32,129 nt of DNA from NCBI RefSeq assembly GCF_000239275.1, contig NZ_JH417570.1, forward strand, positions 61,450 to 93,578. The letters are read 5' to 3'. Source of the stretch: Megasphaera geminata F0357 (GTDB taxonomy: Bacteria; Bacillota; Negativicutes; Veillonellales; Megasphaeraceae). The notes below the pieces were generated by a model. The model ran no database searches, had not been told where the DNA came from, and was given only the letters and a program-made list of their open reading frames with translations. The translations under genes were made by a program, and so were the position numbers. This document shows, one piece after another, positions 1-7,950 of this stretch; the stretch's first letter is position 1, and every line of letters begins with the position of its first letter.

Positions 1-635
1 CCGTGACGGGTCAGCTCAATGAAACGGTACAGCGCATGGACGGTGACGGCAAGATGAGCTCCGATATGAGAAACTCTCTTGAAAATATTAAAACGATTAC
101 AGATCGGTTTACTGTTATTGCGAGCCGGATGGAAAGCATTGCCACCGACCCGCAAAGCAGTGCGGATATCCGTAAAACTCTCCATAATACGGCTCAAATC
201 TCGGAACGGGTGAACCATATTCTCGGCGGAGACCACCAGATACGGGTAGAAGGAGATGCCGGCTTGTTGTATAATGATACAAAAAACAGCGTAGGCGGCC
301 ATGCAAATTTTAAGGTGTACCGCCGTGATTCCTTTGCTCTGGTGGGAGCCGAAGGTATCGGTGACGGTACGAAATTAAACTTACAATATGGTCGTGAGGG
401 AAAGACCGTTACCGGCCGGTTCGGCTTGATTCGAGGTAAGTTCGGTGTCGGTGCGGATTTATTTACACATAATAAGTTCCGCCTTTCTCTTGAAGGGTAT
501 GATCCTAATGACTGGCGTTACCGCTTGACCGCCCAATATCAGCTTCGCCCTCATATTTTTTTCATGGGACAGTTTACCCGTCCTATGGACAGAGATGACG
601 GCGGTAATTATTACGGCATTAATTATATCTTCTAA
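1..635 (+). CDS. mlaD: MlaD-like MCE protein, C-terminal part with outer-membrane beta-barrel (5' end outside window)
   Basis: The frame is open at the window edge, so this is the 3' part of a longer gene; the GTG at position 3 is not taken as the true start. The first ~75 visible residues are helical and polar (repeated MxSDMRNSLENIKTITDR / SSADIRKTLHNTAQISER patterns), typical of the helical region after an MCE domain. From about residue 80 to the end there are alternating amphipathic strands (VEGDAGLLYN, GHANFKVYRR, KLNLQYGREG, YRLTAQYQL) ending in YGINYIF, an aromatic C-terminus as in outer-membrane barrels. Negativicute MlaD proteins are known to fuse an inner-membrane MCE domain to an outer-membrane barrel, forming a transenvelope bridge for phospholipid traffic; this fits that architecture. 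The MCE domain itself is not visible here. tolC follows 35 bp downstream. Confidence 0.75.
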   Translation, partial: VTGQLNETVQRMDGDGKMSSDMRNSLENIKTITDRFTVIASRMESIATDPQSSADIRKTLHNTAQISERVNHILGGDHQIRVEGDAGLLYNDTKNSVGGHANFKVYRRDSFALVGAEGIGDGTKLNLQYGREGKTVTGRFGLIRGKFGVGADLFTHNKFRLSLEGYDPNDWRYRLTAQYQLRPHIFFMGQFTRPMDRDDGGNYYGINYIF

Positions 636-670
636 TATATCCGATAACGGTTATAACGGGGGTTTCTATA

Positions 671-2194
671 ATGAATAAAAAAATGTATAAACAAATTTTA
701 GTTGCTATGATGTTCTCGTCTGTCAGTACCGCTGTATTTGCGGCCGAGCAGGATGTGCGTCCCGTTTCTTTGGAGTCGATGAATACTGCTGTCGCGTCCG
801 CACCGCTTGCAGCCGAACGCCAATCGGATGTACCGCCGGCACTGCGTGAAACATTGTCGCAGAAAATTCAAAGCAACATACTGAAACGTGCCGCAAAAAC
901 GGTTAAGAAAAAAGGCGCCGATCCGGTGATTGTCGTCGGCCGCGTAGCGCCGAATGAAGCGGTGCAGCTTAACTTGCCGAAGACGGTCTGCGTTGCCCTT
1001 GATTATAACCGCGACATTAAGATGGCACACTATGACTTGAAATCTGCTGAATACGCGATCAATGAAGCCCGTGCCGGTAAAATGCCGCAAGTGGATTACT
1101 CTTTCAGCGCGTCCCGCAGTTCCGCGCAGACCGGGACAGGCGTTTCTGCCATAGGCAACCGCTTTACGAACGGCCTTTCCGTGAATATCCCCCTCTATAC
1201 GGGCGGTAAGGTTGAAGGAGCTACGGAAGTTGCCAAGCTTGAGAAAACAAGCGCGCAGGAAGAAATTCTTCGTGTGGAACAACAGACGAAGCTTGACGCC
1301 ATTACGGCATATTACGGCCTTTTGGCTTATGAGCAGTTAAAAGACGTGTATGATACGTCCGTAACGAATTTGGAAGGACATGTCAGAAATGTAACGGCCC
1401 AATATAACGTCGGTACCGTAGCCAAACTCGATGTTCTCACATCGGACGTGTCTCTGGCAAACTCTAAAACCGATGCCGTTACGGCTGCCAATAACGTAGC
1501 CAACGCGGAAGCGAGCCTTGACAATATTCTCGGTCTGCCTGTGAATACGCGTCTGGAATTAGCGGATCACAGCCTGCCTTTTAATGAATATAATATGTCC
1601 CTGGAAGAAGCGATCGATTATGCCATGAAGTATCGCCCCGAAGTATTGCAGGCCGCTTTGGCGGTGGAAAAAGCGGATGAAAACATCGGTATCGCCAAAG
1701 CCGGCAACCGGCCTACAGTTGCTGTCGGCGCAGGGCGTAACTGGAACGACACCGACTTTCCGGGTACGAAAAATAAAGGCTGGCAGATTACGGGCACCGT
1801 TTCTTACTCCCTTTGGGACGGCGGCGCGACGCACGCAAAGATAAAAGAAGCCGAAGAAGGGCTCCTGAAGGCCAGAGAAAATGAACAGAAAGTCCGTGAA
1901 AGCGTTCAGCTTGAAGTAAAACAGGCATATCTTGCCATTCGCAGCGCCGCTCAAAAAGTTCAGGCAACGCAGACCGTCGTCACTCAAGCGTCGGAAAGCT
2001 TCAAAATTGCCACAGTCCGTTATCAGGCGGGTGTAGGCATTAACTTGGACGTCCTCGATGCGCAGCTCAATCTTGATAAGGCGAGAACAAACAATATTCA
2101 GGCTTTGTATGATTATAATGTCGGCATTGCCGCATTGGAAAAAGCTATGGGGATGGACGTCCGCACAGGCGTTGTCGTACCGACCGGGGCATAA
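671..2194 (+). CDS. tolC: TolC-family outer-membrane efflux protein
   Basis: This is a 507-residue exported protein. The signal peptide covers residues 1-24 (positively charged start, hydrophobic core, cleavage near VFA-AEQ). After a variable charged segment (25-95) come the two repeated halves of the TolC/OEP fold, rich in long helices: an N-terminal half with NEARAGKMPQVDYSFSAS, and a C-terminal half with KAGNRPTVAVGAGRNW and the final RYQAGVGINLDVLDAQ segment, a TolC-family hallmark. TolC trimers form the outer-membrane duct for efflux pumps or type I secretion. No pump genes are adjacent; the neighbours are mlaD and tamB, so the role may be general. ATG with a G-rich Shine-Dalgarno (GGGGG) about 8 bp upstream. 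An imperfect hairpin lies between this gene and tamB. Confidence 0.9.
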   Translation: MNKKMYKQILVAMMFSSVSTAVFAAEQDVRPVSLESMNTAVASAPLAAERQSDVPPALRETLSQKIQSNILKRAAKTVKKKGADPVIVVGRVAPNEAVQLNLPKTVCVALDYNRDIKMAHYDLKSAEYAINEARAGKMPQVDYSFSASRSSAQTGTGVSAIGNRFTNGLSVNIPLYTGGKVEGATEVAKLEKTSAQEEILRVEQQTKLDAITAYYGLLAYEQLKDVYDTSVTNLEGHVRNVTAQYNVGTVAKLDVLTSDVSLANSKTDAVTAANNVANAEASLDNILGLPVNTRLELADHSLPFNEYNMSLEEAIDYAMKYRPEVLQAALAVEKADENIGIAKAGNRPTVAVGAGRNWNDTDFPGTKNKGWQITGTVSYSLWDGGATHAKIKEAEEGLLKARENEQKVRESVQLEVKQAYLAIRSAAQKVQATQTVVTQASESFKIATVRYQAGVGINLDVLDAQLNLDKARTNNIQALYDYNVGIAALEKAMGMDVRTGVVVPTGA

Positions 2195-2216
2195 GCCTTC
2201 CGGTTATAGTGGAATC

Positions 2217-2249
2217 GGAGAGAGGATTGTATTTTACAATTCTCTCTTT
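2217..2249 (+). promoter_or_regulatory. Strong stem-loop in the tolC-tamB gap
   Basis: AGAGAGGATTGTA and TACAATTCTCTCT pair as a 13-bp stem (one G-U) around a TTT loop, with two more possible G-U pairs at the base. Only a short T stretch follows, so it looks more like an attenuator or mRNA-processing/stability hairpin than a full terminator. The gap to tamB is only 87 bp. Confidence 0.5.
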
Positions 2250-2281
2250 GTCTGTAATGTATAGGCCGGAGCTACGATGTA

Positions 2282-5200
2282 ATGAAAAGACACCAATTCT
2301 TTGTCAGTGCCGTTGTCATTTTTATAGTCGTTTTTTTCACTGCTGTCATGTGGGCCCGCGTTATATGGATGCCCAAGGCAATGGACCTGGTTACAACTGC
2401 AGCCAATGAAAAACTGAACGGTACCCTTTCTTTCTCCGATATGCGTATATCCCTGACGGGTAAACTTGTTTTCACGGATATAGCGGTCAGGGATATACAC
2501 GGCCGGAACGTCCTGGAGGGAAAGGAAGCGGATATATCCTTCAGCCCTTTCCGTATGCTCAGAACCGTTGCCGCAAAAGACGATATTTTTGCGGGAATTG
2601 ATACAATTGATATTGAAAAACCTGTTTTGCACGTATGGAAGGATGAAAAAACGCAGTCCTGGAACGTGTTGAATATATTCAGGAAACAGGCTGATAAACA
2701 GTCGGTTACACTCCGTTCGAATATAGTCATTCACGACGGGATTTTTCGTGTTGCCCCGGATAATACGAAGACTCTGACGGTCGGAGATATAAACGGCAGC
2801 GTGTCTCTTACTGATTTCCCGACAGTCAAGGGGGATTTGGACGCGACAATAGACGGCAAGGCGGTCTCCCTGTCCGTGCGCTGCCGTTCCGCGCGTGAAT
2901 ATGATGTGAAAGTTCGCGGTGACGAAATTCCGTTGTCGTATGCCGCGCCTTTTATCCCGGCGGATACGGATATCCGTTTGACCGGCGGCAGAGCGGAGCA
3001 ATTCTATGTGCATCTCTCGCAATCCCGTCGTGGATTTTCCTTGAGCGGGCAGGGCGAGATAACGGACGGAGCGTTAACATTCAAAGATTACCTTGTCGAT
3101 AGTGTGTCCGGTCATGTCAGCGTTACGGATACGGATGTTTTCCTGAAAGACGTAAGCGGCAATATCAACGGACAGACCGTGGCCGTTCGCGGTGAAATAA
3201 AAGCAGGCGGTGACGTACCTGTAGTCAATCTTACAGTTGATGCGGACGGCGCGGACCTGGCGGAACTCACAAAGGGGCGGAATATTGATATTACCGGCAC
3301 GGCGGGATATCACGGAAACGTCTGGGGCAGAACGGACGATCTCAATATGCGCGGCAAGCTGACTGCGAATAATATCGGTGTGGCAGGCCTCGCGATTGAC
3401 ACGCTTTCTGCCGATGTGGCGTACATCCGTCATGTCGGGACCGTCGATAAATTGAACGCCGTCCTGTGCGGCGGCACTGTTGCCGCACAGGGCATCTGGC
3501 GGAGCGATACGGGTGAACTGCGTGCGATCGTACACGGCGAATCTCTCCGGTTGGAAGCCGTCCCGTATCTTTCTGTCGGCATCAGCGGTATCGTTTCGGG
3601 CGACGCTGTCCTCGGCGGGTCTGTCGGGGATTGGGATTCAATCGCCGCCGCAGGTCGGCTTACAGGCAATGCACTGTCTTATAACGGGATGACTGTCGAT
3701 AGTGGCAGTTGCGATTTTCTTTATACCGGCGGCATTATCAATATTACGGGTATTAACGGAACCCTTCGCGGCGGTACGGTGACCGGCAATGCAGTGTATG
3801 ATACGAATACGGGTATTTCCGACGGCGACCTTATTGCGGACGATATACCGTTTGACGTATTCAGCGGTGTTTCCGGCGTTTCCCTGGACGGTACCGTTTC
3901 AGCGCTGCTCCGTTTCAGCGGTGCCGAGCCGGTTTGGTCGATGGATTTTAACGGTACTGACGGTACTGTCAACGGCATGGGCTTTGATAATATCTACGGC
4001 TCTCTCCGGGGCAGCGGCAAAAATATTACTGTCAATACGCTTACCTGTCGATATAAGGACGGGACATACAGGGCAGCGGGTCAAGTTGATCTTGATTCCC
4101 GTAACGTGGATCTTCATGTTGAAACGGAGCATTGCCGTCTTGAACAGATCCTTTTGGCGGCAGGGCGCGACGACTGGCGCCTGACCGGTTGGATTGATAA
4201 TGTTGCCGATGTGAGAGGGACATTGGACGATCCGATTGTTACGGGACGTGTGAATCTGTCAAGCGGTTCTGCCAAGGGCTATCTCTATCAACATGTGTCC
4301 GCCGACTATCGGTTCCATGACGGGACCGTATATATTACGGACGGAACGGCAGAAGCGTATAATGCGCTTTTGCACTTTTCCGGTTCTGTCGGAGACGGGC
4401 TGGATCTGGATATTGTCGGTTCCGATTTGGAAACGGACAGATTTATCCGCAGAGACGATATTTCATTGGCCGGAGCGTTGACGTTAAAGGCCCATGTCGG
4501 CGGCACGACGGATAATCCTTCCGTCGGCGGCACTTTACGGGCGGCGGCGCTTACTGTCAATGCCATTCGGATCGACAATGTGACCGGTGATTTCAGTTAT
4601 GGCGGTGGTATCCTGCGGCTGCATAAATTCGGGTTTACTCAGGATGACGGCACGTATGAAGCGGAACTCATGCACAATACTGTAAATGATCGTATTGCCG
4701 CACGCGCTTCCGTAAAAGACGGCAGTTTGGAAAATATTATTATGATTGCAAAAGCCCCGCTTACCAAGGTAACCGGTCGTTTGGACGGCGATATCATCAT
4801 AGACGGGACGCTGCATAATCCCAACGCCCGGATCAAGGGCAGGATTACGCAGGGCATGCTCGATGACCACCCCGTTGATCCGTCGGATATAGATGTTTCC
4901 TTTGAAGAAGGTGTGCTCCATGTCGATAAACTCGCGCTCAACGCGGCCGGCGGCATTCTGGCGGCGCAGGGAACCTATGCGCTGCATGGGCCTGTAGACA
5001 TTCAAGTGGCGGCTAAAAATTTCTCTACGAAAATTTTACAGGACGTATTGAATGAGAACTCCGTCCCTGTCGATTCCCGCATCGATTTTGCACTTAATGT
5101 GAGCGGCACGGGGGATGCGCCCGTGGCGGAAGGTTCAATTCAGCTTAACGGCGGTACCTTGAACGGTGTGGCCTTCACGGAAGCCTTTGCTCTCTTTAAT

Positions 5201-6574
5201 ATTAAAAACGGTATTGTTACACTTAACCAGGCGTCGCTTACACGCAGTCCCTATAAGGCGACCGCGCTGGGAACGATTCCTCTTGCCGCGTTGCGTGACG
5301 ATACGCGCGACGGCTCGATTAATGTCGTCCTGAAATTGGATGATGCCGGTCTGGACGGCCTGACGTTCATTACGCCGTATGTGGAAAAAGCGGACGGCGC
5401 ATTGGCCGGTAAAGTAACCGTTTCCGGTACAGTGCAAAACCCGCAGCTCAACGGCAATGTAACCGTGCGTAACGGGTATGCTAAAATTAAGGGCATTGTT
5501 AACCCGTTGGCCAACGTTAACGGTGACCTCGTTTTTAAGGGAAATTCCGTGACTCTTAACAGTCACGGAACTATGGATAAGTCCGGCAGGGACGATAAAG
5601 GGTACTATGATATTCAAGGCTCCGCGGCCTGGTCCGGTACGACGGTGACGGATTACAGGATTACGTTCTCGGCTCACGATTTGAACCTTGACTGCACTTA
5701 TTATAAAGGGCCCTTAAACGGCAGTTTGTCAGTGTCAAAAGACGGTGATTTGCCTCTTGTCGGCGGCAGCGTTGACGTTAATAAGGCAACTATCGATGTT
5801 CCGTTGTCTCTGGTCATGTCGGAATCCGACTTTGACTGCGCTCTTGATCTGGCGGTGACGGCCGGGAATAAGGTTCGTTTCTATAACTCCGGGCTTTATG
5901 ACGTCTGGATTACGGGTGACGCCGTCTTTAGAGGTACACTGAACCAGCCCTATGCGTCGGGCCATTTTGAAGTAAGCCACGGCAGCATTCGCTATTTGGA
6001 TACTCGCTTCACTATTACGGAAGGCCGTGCCGACTTCCAGGGGAATTCATTCATTCCCGCCGTCAATATGGCGGCGAATACCCGTATCGGCCAATATGCG
6101 GTTTTCCTTAATTTGAACGGCCGTGCGGACAGTATGAATATGACCTTCCGGTCCGATCCGCCTCTGACAAGGGCTCAAATTGTTTCCCTCATCACTCTGC
6201 GCAACGGCAATAAGCGTGACAGTTCTTTGGACAGTCAGGATGTAAACTCGCTTGTCGGTTCGGGGATTCGCTTTACGCTCAACAGTCTCGGCGTCACACA
6301 GAAATTGGAAGATGTTTTATCTCTTGATATGCTGACGGTTACGACCGGCAATCTGGACATTACGGCACATGACAGAGAAGAAGGAAAAAACTACTACAAT
6401 ATAGAAATGGGGAAATATTTATTTAACAATTTTATGGTAACTGCCGCCTTTGGCCTTAATCACAATGACAACCGCATCGGTATGCAGTATAATTTGGGAA
6501 GCAGGTTCAGTGTGGATGCGTGGAAGTCTCCTGACAATGCATATGTCGGCGGGAGCTGGAGGTATTCATTCTAG
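2282..6574 (+). CDS. tamB: TamB-like translocation/assembly protein (DUF490 C-terminus)
   Basis: The protein has 1430 residues. An N-terminal membrane anchor at residues 5-28 (FFVSAVVIFIVVFF...) is followed by a very long stretch of repeating beta segments with recurrent Gly-Thr/Asp patterns (GxVxxxGxxxL), as in AsmA/TamB proteins that form a hydrophobic groove across the periplasm. The C-terminal ~300 residues match the TamB DUF490 domain (GSIRYLDTRFTITEGRADFQ, PPLTRAQIVSLITLRNG, GLNHNDNRIGMQYNLGSRF) and end in WRYSF. TamB-family proteins carry phospholipids to the outer membrane and assist barrel assembly. No tamA is adjacent; BamA, four kb downstream, is the only Omp85 protein in the window, so it may be the partner, as proposed for organisms lacking TamA. 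ATG with CCGGAG 10 bp upstream. Confidence 0.92.
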   Translation: MKRHQFFVSAVVIFIVVFFTAVMWARVIWMPKAMDLVTTAANEKLNGTLSFSDMRISLTGKLVFTDIAVRDIHGRNVLEGKEADISFSPFRMLRTVAAKDDIFAGIDTIDIEKPVLHVWKDEKTQSWNVLNIFRKQADKQSVTLRSNIVIHDGIFRVAPDNTKTLTVGDINGSVSLTDFPTVKGDLDATIDGKAVSLSVRCRSAREYDVKVRGDEIPLSYAAPFIPADTDIRLTGGRAEQFYVHLSQSRRGFSLSGQGEITDGALTFKDYLVDSVSGHVSVTDTDVFLKDVSGNINGQTVAVRGEIKAGGDVPVVNLTVDADGADLAELTKGRNIDITGTAGYHGNVWGRTDDLNMRGKLTANNIGVAGLAIDTLSADVAYIRHVGTVDKLNAVLCGGTVAAQGIWRSDTGELRAIVHGESLRLEAVPYLSVGISGIVSGDAVLGGSVGDWDSIAAAGRLTGNALSYNGMTVDSGSCDFLYTGGIINITGINGTLRGGTVTGNAVYDTNTGISDGDLIADDIPFDVFSGVSGVSLDGTVSALLRFSGAEPVWSMDFNGTDGTVNGMGFDNIYGSLRGSGKNITVNTLTCRYKDGTYRAAGQVDLDSRNVDLHVETEHCRLEQILLAAGRDDWRLTGWIDNVADVRGTLDDPIVTGRVNLSSGSAKGYLYQHVSADYRFHDGTVYITDGTAEAYNALLHFSGSVGDGLDLDIVGSDLETDRFIRRDDISLAGALTLKAHVGGTTDNPSVGGTLRAAALTVNAIRIDNVTGDFSYGGGILRLHKFGFTQDDGTYEAELMHNTVNDRIAARASVKDGSLENIIMIAKAPLTKVTGRLDGDIIIDGTLHNPNARIKGRITQGMLDDHPVDPSDIDVSFEEGVLHVDKLALNAAGGILAAQGTYALHGPVDIQVAAKNFSTKILQDVLNENSVPVDSRIDFALNVSGTGDAPVAEGSIQLNGGTLNGVAFTEAFALFNIKNGIVTLNQASLTRSPYKATALGTIPLAALRDDTRDGSINVVLKLDDAGLDGLTFITPYVEKADGALAGKVTVSGTVQNPQLNGNVTVRNGYAKIKGIVNPLANVNGDLVFKGNSVTLNSHGTMDKSGRDDKGYYDIQGSAAWSGTTVTDYRITFSAHDLNLDCTYYKGPLNGSLSVSKDGDLPLVGGSVDVNKATIDVPLSLVMSESDFDCALDLAVTAGNKVRFYNSGLYDVWITGDAVFRGTLNQPYASGHFEVSHGSIRYLDTRFTITEGRADFQGNSFIPAVNMAANTRIGQYAVFLNLNGRADSMNMTFRSDPPLTRAQIVSLITLRNGNKRDSSLDSQDVNSLVGSGIRFTLNSLGVTQKLEDVLSLDMLTVTTGNLDITAHDREEGKNYYNIEMGKYLFNNFMVTAAFGLNHNDNRIGMQYNLGSRFSVDAWKSPDNAYVGGSWRYSF

Positions 6575-6606
6575 ATTTGTGTTACCCTGTCCGAGGAGGA
6601 AAGAGA

Positions 6607-7239
6607 TTGCTCCGAAGTTATTTGGAAGAGTTGCAGAAAATTACATTATTGACGCCAGAAGAAGAGCGCGGCCTTTGGATCGCCTATAAGGACAAGGGCA
6701 GCGCCGCAAGCAGGAGCCGGCTTATAGAGCAGTATCAGCCGCTTGTCTTTAAAGAAGCCATGCGTTGGCACATACGGCAGGATAATCTGGCCGATGCCCT
6801 GCAGGAAGGGACGCTGGGTCTTATCGAGGCTGTTGAACGGTATGATTATCGACGTAACGTGGCTTTCTCCGTCTATGCCGTCCACCGTATACGCGGTGAA
6901 ATTATCGACTATCTGAAGCGGGAAGGAGATCAGGCGCTTCCCTCCGTGGATGAACCCGACGAAAACGGACTGACACTACGGGAAATGCTGCCGGACAACG
7001 GAGAGGATTTGACGGAAACGGCGGGCCGTCATCTTCTTATCGAAGAAATATGCCGCTGTATGGACAGGCTGCCTGAAAAGGAGCAGGTGATTATGGAAGC
7101 CGTATATCTCAACGACAGGCCGCCGAAGTCCGTTGCCGCGGCGCTCGACGTAAGTCTGTCATATGTCTACCGCTTACAGAAACGGGGGATCCGTCGCATA
7201 CGGGGGATGGTCGGCCGTTTTATGCGGAAGAACGATTAA
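6607..7239 (+). CDS. Sigma-70-family RNA polymerase sigma factor
   Basis: The start chosen is TTG at 6607, because a full Shine-Dalgarno (GAGGAGGA, 6592-6599) sits 7 bp upstream; the in-frame TTG at 6577 would place that ribosome site inside the gene. The product has 210 residues. Residues 2-45 resemble region 1.2 (YLEELQKITLLTPEEERGLW). Region 2 follows (RLIEQYQPLVFKEAMRW, LADALQEGTLGLIEAVERYD, NVAFSVYAVHRIRGEIIDYLKRE, including the conserved core-binding and -10 recognition helices). Region 4 with its helix-turn-helix is near residues 150-200 (LPEKEQVIMEAVYLNDRPPK, AAALDVSLSYVYRLQKRG). It is nearer SigF/FliA-type group 3 factors than ECF factors, which lack region 1.2/3. It begins 32 bp after tamB and lies inside the envelope block, so it may control envelope genes; the target promoters are unknown. 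No anti-sigma gene is recognisable next to it. Confidence 0.88.
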   Translation: MLRSYLEELQKITLLTPEEERGLWIAYKDKGSAASRSRLIEQYQPLVFKEAMRWHIRQDNLADALQEGTLGLIEAVERYDYRRNVAFSVYAVHRIRGEIIDYLKREGDQALPSVDEPDENGLTLREMLPDNGEDLTETAGRHLLIEEICRCMDRLPEKEQVIMEAVYLNDRPPKSVAAALDVSLSYVYRLQKRGIRRIRGMVGRFMRKND

Positions 7240-7260
7240 TGTAAACCGGACATATTTATA

Positions 7261-7307
7261 TGAAAAATAGCGATATGTATTGAAAAATAAAGATAACGCC
7301 GCTATTT
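7261..7307. repeat. Direct and inverted repeats upstream of the membrane-protein/bamA unit
   Basis: TGAAAAATA occurs at 7261-7269 and again at 7281-7289, exactly 20 bp apart (two helical turns). AAATAGCG (7265-7272) is the reverse complement of CGCTATTT (7300-7307). The region is A/T-rich, non-coding (7240-7382) and precedes the next gene, so these could be operator or promoter elements. No convincing -35/-10 pair was found. Confidence 0.35.
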
Positions 7308-7382
7308 CATAAAGTTTTGTATGTACTAAATAATCCCTTTGTGCAGGATATTTATATTATATGCAAAAAGGAGGGGTGCCGT

Positions 7383-7931
7383 ATGGATAAAGCCGGTCAG
7401 GATAAGGCGGAACACGTACGCTCCGCAAAGGCCTGGTTGGATAAAGCGGAACAATCGTTTCGCAGCCGGGCGGAAATACAGGGTGAATTAAATTTGCTCT
7501 TGGCCGAAGCGGAAATGAAAAATCTGCGCAAGAACCACGGCGCAGGTCAGCTCGTTATGCGTCTTGGCGCCGCCGTTACGGCTCTGGTCATAACGGCCGC
7601 CGTTTGGGCGGTTTTCGGGCCGGCACTGCGGTATCAGCAGCCGCTTGAGCCGATACAGGCCGAGCCGTCTGTACTGCAGCAGGATACGGGGTGGTTGAAA
7701 GCGGAACCGCTGCAATACGATAATATGAAACCCGTACAGGCTGTGCCGCGGCAGCAGAACCCGCCGGCTGCGGAAGCGAAAAGCGCGGATACCGCGGCAG
7801 GAGAAATGCCTGCCGGGCCTGTTCCATCAATGGCGGAAGTGTCATCGCCACGCGAAGTGATGACGAATGAGCAAGTGCAAGAGACCGTACGAGCAGCACG
7901 ACACAGTCTGCGCAGTACAGCATCAATATAA
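7383..7931 (+). CDS. Hypothetical one-span membrane protein upstream of bamA
   Basis: Start at ATG 7383, preceded by an excellent AGGAGGGG; the open frame extends further upstream, but without a ribosome site. The product has 182 residues. A charged cytoplasmic segment (1-57, Lys/Glu/Ala-rich, probably helical) is followed by one hydrophobic span (about 58-77, LGAAVTALVITAAVWAVFG). A Pro/Gln/Ala/Glu-rich extracytoplasmic tail of ~100 residues follows, with no predicted fold. I do not recognise a family. It lies between the sigma factor and bamA, 19 bp from bamA, so the two are probably co-transcribed. The one-span topology could suit an anti-sigma or a BamA-associated role, but it lacks any recognisable anti-sigma motif (no zinc-binding HxxxCxxC), so function is not assigned. 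Confidence 0.75.
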   Translation: MDKAGQDKAEHVRSAKAWLDKAEQSFRSRAEIQGELNLLLAEAEMKNLRKNHGAGQLVMRLGAAVTALVITAAVWAVFGPALRYQQPLEPIQAEPSVLQQDTGWLKAEPLQYDNMKPVQAVPRQQNPPAAEAKSADTAAGEMPAGPVPSMAEVSSPREVMTNEQVQETVRAARHSLRSTASI

Positions 7932-7950
7932 TAAGTAACGGAGGGTTTTA

